A DNA stretch of 64,000 bases from Propionicicella superfundia DSM 22317 (GCF_000423465.1 NZ_KE384022.1:1-64000); one strand, 5' to 3'. Shown: positions 1 through 9,800, counted from the stretch's first letter. The notes: a model not told the origin generated them from the sequence alone. A program made the numbers and translations.

Positions 1-896
1 GACAACGCGAAATCACCAACCCCCAGCCACGACCGGCCGGCAACACCCCAACTCCAGTCGCCACTCTCCGGATCACGGCCGATCAAGGACGCCGCGCCGG
101 TCCAGGTCCCCTCCCAGAAGTTCCCGAGCCCGTGCCCGACAGACTCCGTGCAATTCCGGCTCTCCTCCACCGGCCGCCCCCACGACGACACATCCGGATT
201 CGCATCCAACGCCGCAGCCGTGATCGCCTGCGCAGGGACAGCACACACCGTGGTCAACTCGGCCTGGATCGTGTTCGCACACGTCGCCGCCGCCGTCGAC
301 ACCGACTCGATGATCCGGTTCAACTCGCCCAGCAACGACGCGTTCTTCTCCACCGCCGGTCCATGCTCGTTCCACGGGATCGTGGTGTACGCGTGCGGAT
401 CCATACTCGTCCCCGCCAACTGCTCCTGCCCATGGGCACCCGACTCCCAGTAGCTCGTGAACGTGAAGCTCCCGTACGCCTCAAGATTCGTCACCTGATA
501 CCCGGCGAGCGCCTCGGTCCGGAACGCGACCGCACGCTCCTCGAACTCGGCAAGAGTCGGCTTGATCCCATCCAACGCGGCCGCATACGTCTCAAGCGCA
601 GCACCCACACGCGTCGTCACCCCGCTCATCACCGCCGCACCAGACACCGCCGGACCCATCAACCCATACACAGCCTCCCCATCCGGAGACTCGAACACCC
701 CCGGAGCCTGCAAACCCCTCCACGCCGACTGCGCATCCCCCGCCGCACCAGCCACACCCTCACCGAGCCCCACCACATCGCCCGCACTACCCGTGATCAA
801 AGACGTATCAAGATCAGCAGACCTGAAAGGAAACGCAGCCGGATTGATCAACCCACCATCCGCAACACACACACCCTCATCGACCGGACTCGACAT
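1..896 (-). CDS. putative ESX/T7SS-secreted toxin, N-terminal part (runs off the left edge)
   Basis: The reading frame is open from an ATG at 896 to the window edge, about 298 codons, so the C-terminal end is missing. It starts five bases after the stop of the upstream WXG-like gene and is the last visible gene of the minus-strand ESX operon. The first ~200 residues are Ala/Gly-rich and predicted helical. They are followed by a segment reading FWEGTWTGAASL, which resembles the linker that precedes C-terminal toxin domains in type VII-secreted polymorphic toxins. No enzymatic domain can be seen because the end lies outside the window. Export as a substrate is inferred from position and architecture; a non-toxic substrate is equally possible. 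Confidence 0.55.
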   Translation of the reverse strand, partial: MSSPVDEGVCVADGGLINPAAFPFRSADLDTSLITGSAGDVVGLGEGVAGAAGDAQSAWRGLQAPGVFESPDGEAVYGLMGPAVSGAAVMSGVTTRVGAALETYAAALDGIKPTLAEFEERAVAFRTEALAGYQVTNLEAYGSFTFTSYWESGAHGQEQLAGTSMDPHAYTTIPWNEHGPAVEKNASLLGELNRIIESVSTAAATCANTIQAELTTVCAVPAQAITAAALDANPDVSSWGRPVEESRNCTESVGHGLGNFWEGTWTGAASLIGRDPESGDWSWGVAGRSWLGVGDFAL

Positions 897-901
897 ACCC
901 G

Positions 902-1273
902 CTACCCCGCCCGATACCCGTGCTCATCGAAATAGCTGAAGTCACCGCTCGTGGCGGCGGTGAACATCTCGGTCTGGAACGTCGTCGCCATCTCCTCGTT
1001 CCCGGCCTGGAGCTGCCGAGCGGAGTTCCCGACCCCGGCGATACCCGCCGCGATATGGTTCGCAATGTTTCGGAGGTTCACGTTCTGCTGCTCGGCGAGA
1101 ACCTCGTTCACCGCGACGGACACGCACTGGGTGACGCCACCACCCCAGGTGAGCCCGTCGAAGATGTCCGTGACGGTCTGCTCGGTCACCACCCCCAGCA
1201 ACGCCTCGTAGGCGGTTCCGGTCTTCGTCAGTGTGGCCGACACGGACGCCGCCTCCATCCGCCATTCAGACAT
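902..1273 (-). CDS. small WXG100-like / DUF6507-like ESX-locus protein
   Basis: A 123-residue, mostly helical protein. Its start (MSEWRMEAASVSATL) and size resemble the DUF6507-type small proteins that accompany actinobacterial type VII loci; the family name is from memory. It has no signal peptide or membrane segment. A W-rich turn (TWGGG, near residue 43) may take the place of the WXG motif between two helices. It ends five bases before the putative toxin gene, so it may be the toxin's secretion partner or chaperone, as small WXG-like proteins are in other ESX/LXG systems. That role is inferred from adjacency. Confidence 0.5.
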   Translation of the reverse strand: MSEWRMEAASVSATLTKTGTAYEALLGVVTEQTVTDIFDGLTWGGGVTQCVSVAVNEVLAEQQNVNLRNIANHIAAGIAGVGNSARQLQAGNEEMATTFQTEMFTAATSGDFSYFDEHGYRAG

Positions 1274-1297
1274 CGCCGTCGTCCTTCCGTGTGACCG

Positions 1298-1633
1298 TCA
1301 TCGTTTCTCCTTCACGACACCGCCCACCGCGTCGGCGAACGCCTCTGCGAGCTCTCGCCCCGTGACACCCGACCCGAACGGGAGGGTGATCTCCGTCCAC
1401 AGGCCGAAGGATGCGGGCGGGTCCTGCAACAGGGCCGCCGCGTCGTCCGGGGCATGCACCGGGACCGGATCGAACACGGTCAGCACCGGCCTCCCGCCGG
1501 TGCCGACGAACTGAGTGATCTCCCCACCCCGATACGACACGCCCGTCCCGTCGGGGATGACCCTGCGGGCGACCTGCGCCATGAGGTCCAAGGTGAGCGG
1601 GATGTCACTGAGCAGTACAAGCTCCTGGGCCAT
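1298..1633 (-). CDS. hypothetical ESX-locus protein (111 aa)
   Basis: I do not recognise the family firmly. The ATG at 1633 lies one base after the stop of the upstream gene, so translational coupling decides the start; an ATG 13 codons further upstream would overlap that gene. The sequence is an alpha/beta mix with no membrane segment or signal peptide. It contains the segment ITQFVGTGGRPVLTVFD, then a conserved-looking acidic stretch (HAPDDAAALL). Its place between the DUF6177-like protein and the WXG-like gene suggests a cytoplasmic helper of secretion rather than a substrate. Confidence 0.5.
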   Translation of the reverse strand: MAQELVLLSDIPLTLDLMAQVARRVIPDGTGVSYRGGEITQFVGTGGRPVLTVFDPVPVHAPDDAAALLQDPPASFGLWTEITLPFGSGVTGRELAEAFADAVGGVVKEKR

Positions 1634-1634
1634 G

Positions 1635-2681
1635 TCAGGACCACCCCTGAAGCTCGGTGGCCAGCAGCGCACCGAGGCGTTCCTGGTCGAGGTCGAACGC
1701 GAACGCCCGCAGTTGCGCCCACAAGGGGTCGCTCCCGCTCATGCGCACGAGGACGCTGGGCACCCGGCCGGGGCCCAGCACCGTCACGTCGTGTCGCTGG
1801 GACAGTCCGGCGGCGTCCAGGCGGAGGGTTCGCACCGCGCGCGGTCCGATCAGCACCGCGACCGGCGCGTCCACCGGCCACGCCCCTGCCCGGTACCCGT
1901 ACCGGCCGTCGACCTGGTGCAGCATCCCGGTCGTGACCAGCGCGACCCGCGGCCGGAACCCGCTCACGAGACCGGCGAGCATGTGGGTCACCTGGGGCAT
2001 CACACGCTCCCGCAACTGCGCGCGGGGCAGCCGCGCCAGGTGGGGCAGCGGGACACCGCCGTGGACGCGCTCGATCAGGCCGTCACGGGTGCGCGCCACC
2101 GTCAGCGACGCCCACGCGCCGGCATCTGTCGCAGCGAGAATCGGGTCGGCGGCCGGCATCTGCTGCTGCGCCAGCACGGTCAGGGCACGGTGACCCCACC
2201 CGGAAGTGAGAGGTTCGTCCCGTCCGAACCGCACCAGCCGGCTCCCGCCGAGCAACGAGACCGCATGGTCGGCGAGAGGCCCGACGACGGTGTCGTCGGT
2301 GGCGCGGTCACCGGCGTAGATGTCGAAGAACACCGCAGGCACCACAGGCGAGTCGGTGTTGACCGGCGCGTGGCCCGGCCCGCCGACCCTTCTGGCCCAA
2401 AGCTCCGGTATCGCACGGACAGCCTGACCGGACCGGGCGTCGAAGACGCCCTGTTCGTCGCGGAACGCCCACATCGCGCCGCTTTCGGCCATCGCCGCAT
2501 ACAGATGCGGGCTGATCGTCGCGCCCGGGCCGGTGAGCAGCACGGGACGTGTCCTGGAGGCTCGGCAGTCGCCCAGGAAATGCCACAACGGACGGGAGTA
2601 CACCACCCGGTCGTGATCGACCACGCGGAGGGCGTACTCATCCGTCCACTCATCCGCGAGTGGATGGACGGCGGCGACCAT
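1635..2681 (-). CDS. DUF6177-like ESX-locus protein
   Basis: A 348-residue protein without membrane segments. The ATG at 2681 overlaps the last base of the upstream WXG100 stop codon (TGATG), which argues for coupled translation and against the longer frame that starts 40 codons earlier. The N-terminal part has the pattern RPLWHFLGDCRASRTRPVLLTGPGA, paraphrased here: a short helix followed by a strand and a Gly-rich turn. I associate this pattern with the DUF6177 family found beside actinobacterial WXG100 genes (from memory). Its molecular function is unknown. It is probably a cytoplasmic component of the same secretion pathway. Confidence 0.5.
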   Translation of the reverse strand: MVAAVHPLADEWTDEYALRVVDHDRVVYSRPLWHFLGDCRASRTRPVLLTGPGATISPHLYAAMAESGAMWAFRDEQGVFDARSGQAVRAIPELWARRVGGPGHAPVNTDSPVVPAVFFDIYAGDRATDDTVVGPLADHAVSLLGGSRLVRFGRDEPLTSGWGHRALTVLAQQQMPAADPILAATDAGAWASLTVARTRDGLIERVHGGVPLPHLARLPRAQLRERVMPQVTHMLAGLVSGFRPRVALVTTGMLHQVDGRYGYRAGAWPVDAPVAVLIGPRAVRTLRLDAAGLSQRHDVTVLGPGRVPSVLVRMSGSDPLWAQLRAFAFDLDQERLGALLATELQGWS

Positions 2682-2995
2682 CAGAGAGGAAGCGCCGCCC
2701 GCGCCTTCTGCAGGGCGCTGAGAGCGATGTCGTCGTTCTGTTCCAGCGCGCCGCGGATCGTGGTGATGACCTGCCGCACCTGGGTGCCGGCATCGGTCCA
2801 CTGCTGCTCGAGGCCCGCATACTCCTCGGAAACCCCGTCGGCCTGGTAGTCCGCGAGGGCGGCCTTCACGTCCTGGTCTCGGCGCTGCAACGCCGCCTCC
2901 AGACGGGCGGCTGCCTGTTCGAAGTTGGCCTGCGCGGCCTGCGACGCGCCGACGCTGTAGTCGTTGCGATCCTGCTGGTTCGAGTACCCGCTCAT
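2681..2995 (-). CDS. WXG100-family-like protein (104 aa)
   Basis: A small helical-hairpin protein of the size expected for WXG100/ESAT-6-like substrates. Two long amphipathic helices rich in Ala and Gln are separated by a turn around residue 50 (QADGVSEEY), with no exact W-x-G. The ATG at 2995 is chosen because a good ribosome site (AGAAGGA) lies seven bases upstream; a TTG two codons earlier is too close to it. It sits directly downstream of a second WXG100 gene, like an EsxA/EsxB pair. The two probably form the heterodimer exported by the EccC machine encoded divergently. Confidence 0.7.
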   Translation of the reverse strand: MSGYSNQQDRNDYSVGASQAAQANFEQAAARLEAALQRRDQDVKAALADYQADGVSEEYAGLEQQWTDAGTQVRQVITTIRGALEQNDDIALSALQKARAALPL

Positions 2996-3020
2996 CGTCA
3001 AGTCCTTCTGTGGTCGGTGT

Positions 3021-3374
3021 TCAGGCGGTGGCTTGGCCGGAGATGCGGGCCAGGACGGTCTCGCTGCTGAAATCGGACGAGCCCTGCGCGGTGTTGTGCG
3101 CGGCCGCGCCGTCCTCCGCCGCGGTGACGAACGCGAGGTTCTGCCCCTGGATCGACCCGACGATCCCGGAGAGCGCGTTGTTCAACTGGGTAGCGATCTG
3201 ATCGGTCTTCGCCTTGAACTCGTTGAACTTCGCACGCGCGGGCCCGTTGAACACCCCTTCCAGAGGTTCGGCCGCCTCGACGAGCTGACGCACCAGGGTG
3301 CCCAGGTCCTCCGACTCCGTCTGCGTGCGCTGGCCCAGCCGAACCAGGGTCTGCTCCTCCATCGAGAACTTCAT
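3021..3374 (-). CDS. WXG100-family protein (EsxA/EsxB-like)
   Basis: A 117-residue helical hairpin. The central turn reads LEGVFNGPARAKFNEF around residues 38-53, where FNG replaces the classical W-x-G and is followed by the usual A..F spacing of WXG100 proteins. The N-terminal helix begins directly after the start, and there is no signal peptide, as expected for an ESX substrate. It is the first gene of the minus-strand operon and is followed 25 bases later by a second WXG100-like gene. Together they are likely the secreted or scaffold heterodimer. The upstream -10-like box TACTAT suggests that transcription starts here. Confidence 0.8.
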   Translation of the reverse strand: MKFSMEEQTLVRLGQRTQTESEDLGTLVRQLVEAAEPLEGVFNGPARAKFNEFKAKTDQIATQLNNALSGIVGSIQGQNLAFVTAAEDGAAAHNTAQGSSDFSSETVLARISGQATA

Positions 3375-3415
3375 GATTCACGCGCCCCTTCCGAAACCGA
3401 CCGACGTCATCCCGA

Positions 3416-3421
3416 ATAGTA
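3416..3421 (-). promoter_or_regulatory. -10-like box for the minus-strand ESX operon
   Basis: On the minus strand the hexamer TACTAT lies about 40 bases upstream of the first WXG100 start codon, in the 155-bp divergent region between the two ESX operons. No convincing -35 element is visible. The position fits a leadered transcript with the purine-rich GGAAGGGG ahead of the start codon. Confidence 0.4.
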
Positions 3422-3529
3422 CGGGCGGGCAGTGTCATCGGATCCGAGCGCCATCGACCACCGTGGCCATCTCGGGCACATCGGCCGGTGTTTTCCCCGC
3501 TGACCGGGTGGATAGCTACGCTGCACGGC

Positions 3530-4261
3530 ATGGCAGAGGTGTCTTCCGCATCCGCCGCACCCCATCGCTGGACGAGGTTCGCCTCGCCCGCGGTCGACGT
3601 GCTCACAGCGACCCTGGCCGCGCTCACGACGCTGCTTCTCGCCCCGTCGCCGGCCTGGCCGTGGGCGGTGTCGGTGCTGCTCACAGCCGGAACGGCGCTT
3701 GCCGGATGGCGTGGAATCCACGGCGGCAGCCTCGGCCACACGATGCTGCGAGTACGGACGGTCGACGCGGTCACCGGGCTTCCCTCGTTCCGGTTCCATG
3801 CCCGCCGTGCCACCGTGGTCCGCGGCGGCACGATGGATCCGTTCGCGCTGCGCCCCCGCCCGGTCGCCACCGCCCAGGCCGCGCCCACGGCTTCGCGGGT
3901 GGCGATGGCGGGGTCTCACCTGCGGCTCGTCGTCGATGACGGCACCTCGCACATCATCACGTACGCGGCCGTGATCGGCCGAGACCCGACCGTGCCGCCG
4001 GACTCCCGGCACGTGCTGGTCGCGATCCCCGACCTGACCCGCACGATCTCCAAAGCCCACTTTCTCGCCCAGGTCACCGAGCAGGGAGTGGTGGTCACCG
4101 ATCTGCGCTCCGCGAACGGCACGTGGGTGCTGGGCCACACCGCGCCGCTTCCGCCGCGGCAGCCGACGCTGGTGGCGTGGGAATCGACGCTGCTGCTCGG
4201 TGATCGCCAGGTGCTGCTGCAACGACGCGTGCGGGAGTCTTCGGAAGGGAAGGCGTCGTGA
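3530..4261 (+). CDS. RDD-like membrane protein with C-terminal FHA domain
   Basis: A 243-residue first gene of the ESX core operon. Residues ~20-60 form two hydrophobic segments. They are followed by a sequence like the RDD signature (GGSLGHTMLRVRTVDA), which usually follows the transmembrane hairpin of RDD proteins. The C-terminal ~110 residues are a forkhead-associated domain, with IGRDP, the S-x-x-H element ISKAHF and the RSANGT loop. FHA domains bind phosphothreonine, so the protein may couple the secretion machine to Ser/Thr kinase signalling. The ATG at 3530 is preferred over one 14 codons upstream because TACGCT lies exactly seven bases before it, a leaderless-promoter pattern seen repeatedly here. 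It overlaps the next gene by four bases. Confidence 0.75.
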   Translation: MAEVSSASAAPHRWTRFASPAVDVLTATLAALTTLLLAPSPAWPWAVSVLLTAGTALAGWRGIHGGSLGHTMLRVRTVDAVTGLPSFRFHARRATVVRGGTMDPFALRPRPVATAQAAPTASRVAMAGSHLRLVVDDGTSHIITYAAVIGRDPTVPPDSRHVLVAIPDLTRTISKAHFLAQVTEQGVVVTDLRSANGTWVLGHTAPLPPRQPTLVAWESTLLLGDRQVLLQRRVRESSEGKAS

Positions 4262-4782
4262 TCGACTACGACCAGACCCTCATCGAGTCCACCCGCACAC
4301 ACCGGGACCGCCTCAACGCGGCCTTCGTCCACGGGGCCCAGACCGACCGCCGCCCGGTGAACACCAACCTCAAACGGCTCACAGGGTCGGTGATCCTGGG
4401 TGCGGTGGCCTGCGCGGTGTGCCTGGGGACCGGGTTCGTGCTGAACACCATCCAGACGCAGAAGGAGACCGCGGCGATCACCGCGTTCCGCCAGGTGATC
4501 GCGGCGAACCCCATCCGCCCGGGCGACGGCCTCGTCGAGGACGAGGCCACCGGCTACCTGCGGGAGACCCGCACCGGGCGGTTGATCGACCCCCGCACCG
4601 GGTTCGTCGTCGACCCCGCCACCGGACTGGCCACGGACCCGGAAGGACGCACCGTCGACCCGCGCACGAGTTGGTATGTCGATCCCGCGACGGGCTACTA
4701 CACCGACCCCGCGACCGGCATCACGATCGACCCGGACACCCTGGACGTCGTCGATGCCGCCGAGAAGGAAGGGGGCCGTTGA
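4258..4782 (+). CDS. single-pass membrane protein with DPxTG tandem repeats (possible reduced EccB-like subunit)
   Basis: A 174-residue protein starting at a GTG that overlaps the previous stop (GTGA). A basic, cytoplasmic-looking N-terminus of ~45 residues precedes one hydrophobic helix (about 43-65). After a short helical linker comes an array of short repeats built on DPRTG, DPATG and DPDT, each unit 8-10 residues, to about residue 165. EccB proteins share the layout of a short basic N-terminus, one membrane pass and an extracytoplasmic domain, but they are about three times longer and lack these repeats. The gene lies where eccB would be expected beside eccD and eccC. Equating it with a minimal EccB is inference. 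Confidence 0.6.
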   Translation: MIDYDQTLIESTRTHRDRLNAAFVHGAQTDRRPVNTNLKRLTGSVILGAVACAVCLGTGFVLNTIQTQKETAAITAFRQVIAANPIRPGDGLVEDEATGYLRETRTGRLIDPRTGFVVDPATGLATDPEGRTVDPRTSWYVDPATGYYTDPATGITIDPDTLDVVDAAEKEGGR

Positions 4783-6107
4783 TGCCGTACCTGAGGGTCA
4801 CCGTGATCGGCACCCGCCGCAAGGCCGACCTCGCCCTCCCCGCCGACCACCCGGTCGAGGAGTTGTTGCCCGAGATCGTGGCGCTCCTGGACGAACCGGC
4901 CGCGGCAGGCTCCGTGCTGGAGCTCACCAGCCTCCTCGGTGTCCCGGTGGACCCGCGTGCGAGCTTTGCCGACCAGGAACTCGACAGCGGCGTGGTCCTC
5001 CGGCTCGGGCGGGCGGACGAGATGCCGCAGCCCCCCGACGTGGCCGAGGTCACCGAAGCCGTCGCCTCCGCCGCTGTCACCCGCACCGATCGGTGGACGC
5101 CCCTCCTGACCACGATCGCGTTGGCGACCGCCATCGGGCTCACCGCCGCCACCGCGGGAACCTTGCTTCCGCTCACGCCCGCCTCGTCCATCACGCCGCT
5201 GGCCGTGGTGCTCGTCGCGGCCGCGGTCGGGGGCGCGGTGGAGGCGCGGCGCGGGAGCACCACCGCGGCCGCCGGTCTGTTCGCTCTCAGCGCCGGAGCC
5301 GCCCTGCCGCTCGCGCACCGTGCCGCCGAGACCTGGGAGCCGAGCTCCGCCCTGCCGGTGACTGTCGCGGCGGCGTGGGGCCTGGCATGGGCGTGCTGTG
5401 GGCTCGTCTTCGGCGTCGGCCGGCGGCGGCGCGGCATCCTCCCGGGCGCGGCCGTCGCGGTCGCCACCGGTGCGGTGGGGGCGCTCGCGGCCGCGTTCGA
5501 CCTGCCGGTGCCCGTGGTCGCCGGCGGCGCCGGGATCATCGCCGCCGCGCTGCTGGGGCTTGCCCCGTCGTTCGCGCTCGCTGCGGCAGGTGTGGCGCGT
5601 CTGGACGACACCGTGACCGGCGGCGACGCCATCAACCGCCGTGACGTGACCGACGCGATCACGGAGGCGTTCACCGCTCAGACCGCCCTCGTGCTCGCCC
5701 TCACGGCTCCGCTGGCCGTCTCCACTGTGCTGCTCTCCTCCGGAGCCGGGGACGACACGCACGGGTGGGGCCCGGGCCTCGCCGCGGCGCTCGTCGTGTT
5801 CGTCCTCGCCCGCGCTCGCCTGTTCCCGCTCGCCCTCGCCCGCATCGCGCTCCTGTCGGCAGGGGCGCTTCCCGCACTGTGGTGGCTGTGGAGCACAGAC
5901 ACCGTCCCGGCCGGATGGCGTGCCGGCATCGCGGCCCTCCTCTGCGCGGTGCTCGTGGTGGCGGTGCTGCTGCGCTCCTCCGCCGCCGCGCAGGCCCGGA
6001 TCCGCCGGGGGCTCGGGGTGGCGGAGGCGCTGTCGGTGATCGCCATGGTGCCGGCGCTGCTCGGGGTGCTCGGCATCTTCGGTGACCTGCTCGGGGCGTT
6101 CGCGTGA
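4782..6107 (+). CDS. eccD: EccD-type T7SS integral membrane protein
   Basis: A 441-residue protein. The first ~80 residues form a ubiquitin-like (YukD-type) domain starting MPYLRVTVIGTRRKADLALP. About eleven hydrophobic helices then fill residues ~105-440 with the Ala/Leu/Val-rich character of EccD membrane channels. The start codon overlaps the preceding stop by one base (TGATG), and the end overlaps the next gene by four, so the operon is tightly coupled. In ESX systems EccD lines the inner-membrane part of the complex with EccB, EccC and EccE. No EccE or mycosin gene is visible in this window. Confidence 0.85.
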   Translation: MPYLRVTVIGTRRKADLALPADHPVEELLPEIVALLDEPAAAGSVLELTSLLGVPVDPRASFADQELDSGVVLRLGRADEMPQPPDVAEVTEAVASAAVTRTDRWTPLLTTIALATAIGLTAATAGTLLPLTPASSITPLAVVLVAAAVGGAVEARRGSTTAAAGLFALSAGAALPLAHRAAETWEPSSALPVTVAAAWGLAWACCGLVFGVGRRRRGILPGAAVAVATGAVGALAAAFDLPVPVVAGGAGIIAAALLGLAPSFALAAAGVARLDDTVTGGDAINRRDVTDAITEAFTAQTALVLALTAPLAVSTVLLSSGAGDDTHGWGPGLAAALVVFVLARARLFPLALARIALLSAGALPALWWLWSTDTVPAGWRAGIAALLCAVLVVAVLLRSSAAAQARIRRGLGVAEALSVIAMVPALLGVLGIFGDLLGAFA

Positions 6108-6823
6108 TCCGGCCCGCGCACGCGCTGCGTCTGTTCGGACAGGGTTGCCAGGACGCCGCGATAGCCGCCGAGCGTGCCCTGCGGGCACCGCTGCCGGTGA
6201 TCCGCCGCATCGCCTTCGTCTCCCTGGCCGGCGGCACCGGGTGCACGACCGCCTCCACCCGCACCGCCATGCTCCTGGCCGCGCGCCGCGCCGGCGGGGT
6301 GCTCCACGTCGACGCCACCGCGGCTGAGCGTCGGGGCGAACGAGCCCAGGACCCGCGCGTGGAGACCTGCGTGGTACCAGCGCCGGTGTGGCCCGCCGGG
6401 GTCGATGCGTGGCGTGGGCACTGCGACACCCTGCACCGTGCCCACGAGCTGACGATCACCGACTGGGGCGCGCTCCACCTGACACAGATGTCCCAGGTGG
6501 CGGCGTACGCACACGTGGTGTGCCTGGCCACGACGACCGAACGGGCCGCGGTACAGCGGACGCTCGACGCCGCAGCGGTCCTCCAGCACGCAGGAACCCC
6601 GACCCTCCTGGTCGCCTCCGCTGTGCGGGGCCGCCCCACCATCGCCACGCGCCGGATGCTCGCATCCATACCGATCCCGGCGCTTCTGCTGCCCTTCGAC
6701 CTCACCGCGAGGCGGATCGACCAGGCGATCGTCGGCGATGCGTCGGCGCTCGCGCTCGCGCAGCTCGGCGCCGCGGTCGTTCGCGCCGCCACCCAGGCCC
6801 GAGCGGCTGCGGGTGCGGCATGA
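6104..6823 (+). CDS. MinD/ParA-like P-loop protein of the ESX operon
   Basis: A 239-residue protein with a deviant Walker A motif, AGGTGCTTAS, at about residues 42-51 after a short beta strand (IAFVSL). This is the pattern of MinD/ParA/CpsD-type P-loop ATPases. The usual second signature lysine of MinD is absent and Thr/Ser occupy the loop. A later ITDWG segment could supply the Walker B aspartate. It starts at GTG, overlapping eccD, and its stop overlaps the eccC start. ParA-like proteins also occur in mycobacterial ESX loci (EspI type), so a regulatory or positioning role is plausible. Confidence 0.65.
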   Translation: MIRPAHALRLFGQGCQDAAIAAERALRAPLPVIRRIAFVSLAGGTGCTTASTRTAMLLAARRAGGVLHVDATAAERRGERAQDPRVETCVVPAPVWPAGVDAWRGHCDTLHRAHELTITDWGALHLTQMSQVAAYAHVVCLATTTERAAVQRTLDAAAVLQHAGTPTLLVASAVRGRPTIATRRMLASIPIPALLLPFDLTARRIDQAIVGDASALALAQLGAAVVRAATQARAAAGAA

Positions 6824-9800
6824 GCCGAGTCCTGTTTCGCAGGCCCACCCGCGTCACCGCGCCGCCGGTCCGCCCCGAGCCGGAGCTGATCCCGGCACCG
6901 CCCGCGCTGGAGCCCCAGGCCGGGGGCATGCCGTTGCAGTCCCTGCTGCCGCTGATCGGGGCGCTCTCCTCGGTGGTGATGATGGTCGTGCTCCGCAACG
7001 GGCAGCCGCTGTTCCTCGTGCTCGCCGCCGTTGTGTTCGTCGTGGCGGTGGTCGGCGGGATCGGTTTCGCGCTCTCCTCCCGTGGACGCGCCGTACGGCA
7101 GGCCCGCGACCGACGTGAGGCCTACCTGGACTACCTCGAACGGTTCCGGGGAGAACTGCGCGAACGCGGCGAACAGGATCGGGTGCAGGCCGTGACCGTC
7201 CACCCCGCCCCCCAGGGTCTGCTCGGGGTGCTGCGGGATCCCGCGCGGCGCTGGGAGCGCCGCCGTACCGACGACGACTACCTCACCGCTCGCATCGGAC
7301 TGACCGCCCTGCCCTGGTTCCCGCTCACGGTCGCGGCCGGCGAGTCGCCGCTGGATCCGGCGGACCCCTTCCTCCAGCGCGAGGCCGAACTCGTCGCCCG
7401 CACCTTCAGCACCGTGCCGCAGATGCCGGTCGCCGCAGGTGTGCGGGACGCTGCGGTCGTCTCGGTCATCGGCGACCGAGACCGGGGCATGGAGGTGGCC
7501 CGCTCACTGATCGCGCAACTCGCCTGTGCGCACACTCCGGACGACCTCACCCTCGCCGCCGCCTACGACAGGGACCTGGCCGATGAGTGGGCCGGGTTCG
7601 ACCTGCTCCCACACGTGCAGGATCCGGGTCTGTTCGACGGCCCCGTCCCGGCCCGCCGCGTCGCCGGCTCCCTCGCCGAGCTCGCGGACGTCCTCGCGCT
7701 CGACCTGGCCGCGCGTGCCGCGACGGCCACGAGCATGCTGCGGCACAGCCGGGCCCTGAACCCGCACGGCCGGCTGGTGGTGTTCGCCGACGATCACGGG
7801 CGCGCTGCGAGCGTGTTGCGGAGCCCCGATCCGCACCTGCCTGTGCGAGATCTCGGCGTCACGGTCGTGCACCTCCTCGCCGACCGGCTCCACGAACCGG
7901 ACGACGTCGACCTCCGGATCACCCTCGGCGAGGGCACCGCGACGCTGACCTCGCACGCGTCCGGCCCGGCCCCGGAGCACATCGAGTTCGCACCGGACGC
8001 GATGTCGGCGGGTGCGCTCGAGGCGCTCGCGCGGACGATGGCCGCCTACCGCACGGTCGAGGCGGTGCGTCCGGAGGACGGGGTGACCGAGACCTTCGAT
8101 GTCACGAGCCTGCTCGGCATCGAGGACGTCACCGGGATAGACCCGGACCGGTTGTGGGTGCCGCGACCGGCGAGCGCGTTCCTGCGGGTCCCGTTCGCGG
8201 TCGACGACCACGGCCGGCCCGTGTTCCTCGACCTGAAGGAGGCGGCGCAGGAGGGCATGGGACCGCACGGGATCTGCATCGGGGCGACCGGATCGGGAAA
8301 GTCCGAGATGCTGCGCACCCTGCTGCTCGCCCTCGCCCTCTCCCACCCGCCCGAGGACCTCAGCCTCATCCTGGTGGACTACAAGGGCGGGGCCGCGTTC
8401 GCCCCGTTCCAGGGGCTGCCGCATGTGGCGGGACTGATCGACAACCTGGCCGATGACCCGCAGCTCACCGTCCGCGCCCGCGCGTCCCTGCAGGGTGAGG
8501 TCGTGCGCCGCCAGCAGATGCTCAAGGATGCGGACTCGTCGCCGTCGATCACGCACTACCGGGAACTGCGCACGACACGGCCGGAGCTGCCGCCGCTGCC
8601 GCACCTGTTCCTGGTGATCGACGAGTTCGGAGAACTGCTGACGGCGGAGCCGGAGTTCATCGACCTGTTCCTGCAGATCGGCCGTATCGGACGGTCCATC
8701 GGCATTCACCTGTTGCTGTCCAGCCAGCGCATCGAGGCCGGGAAGCTCCGCGGACTGGACACCTACCTCTCTTACCGCCTGGGGCTACGGACGTTCAGCG
8801 AGAGCGAGTCGCACGTCGTGCTCGGCACGACCGACGCGTACCACCTGCCGGCGCAGCCCGGGTACGGATACCTGAAGGTCGACACCTCCGTCTACCAGCG
8901 GTTCCGCGCCGGCTACGTCTCCGGTCCCATCCCTGTCCGCGGCGAGATCATCGCCGAGGAGCAGCCACGACGGGTGTTCCGCATCCCTGTACACAACGGC
9001 ATCGCCACCGGCGACGACACCGGAACCCCCCGCGCGATGACTCCACTGCTGACCGCGCCACAGGCCGACGGCGTGCTCGTCGACGAAGCCGTCACCCGGC
9101 TGCGTGCCGACGACCGCACCGTCTCCTCGGTGTGGCTGCCGCCGCTGCCGGAGAGGCTCTCCCTCGGACAGGTGCTCAGCGACCATCCGGCCGGCGACGA
9201 GAACACCGCGGCGCTGACGGTGCCGGTCGGGCTGATCGACGACCCCGCCCACCAGACGCAGTCGCCCTGGCTGTTGGACCTCACGCGCGGAGGCGGGCAC
9301 CTCGCGATCATCGGCAGCCCGCAGTCCGGGCGCACCACCTTGCTGCGCACCATCGCCGTCTCCGTCGCCCTCACCAAGACGCCCGCCCAGATCGCCCTGT
9401 ACGGGATGGACCTCGCCGGCGGGGGGTTGCGGCGACTGGAGCCGTTCCCGCATGTCGGCGGGGTCGCCGCCCGCTCCGACCCGGCGCGGGTACGGCGCCT
9501 CGTCGAAGAGCTCACCGCCATGGTCGCGACCCGCGAGCGCGTCATCAAGGACGCCGGCATCGACTCCATGACCCACTTGCGTGCCCGTCATGCGAACGGT
9601 GAGCTCCCGGGGCTGGACGCGGCAGATGTCATCGTGCTCGTCAACGGGTACGGCACTCTGAGGCAGGAGTTCGACGACCTCGATGCCGCGTTCACCCAGA
9701 TCATGATGCGCGCCGCGAACGTCGGCGTGCACGTGGTGCTCGCCCTGTCGCGGTTCAGCGACCTGCGCATCGCCCACCAATCCCTGTTCGGAACCAGGAT

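Noticed and set aside
4698-6188. A 496-codon minus-strand frame opposite eccD
   Set aside because: Shadow frame without a start site or domain; eccD has correct membrane pattern and operon overlaps.
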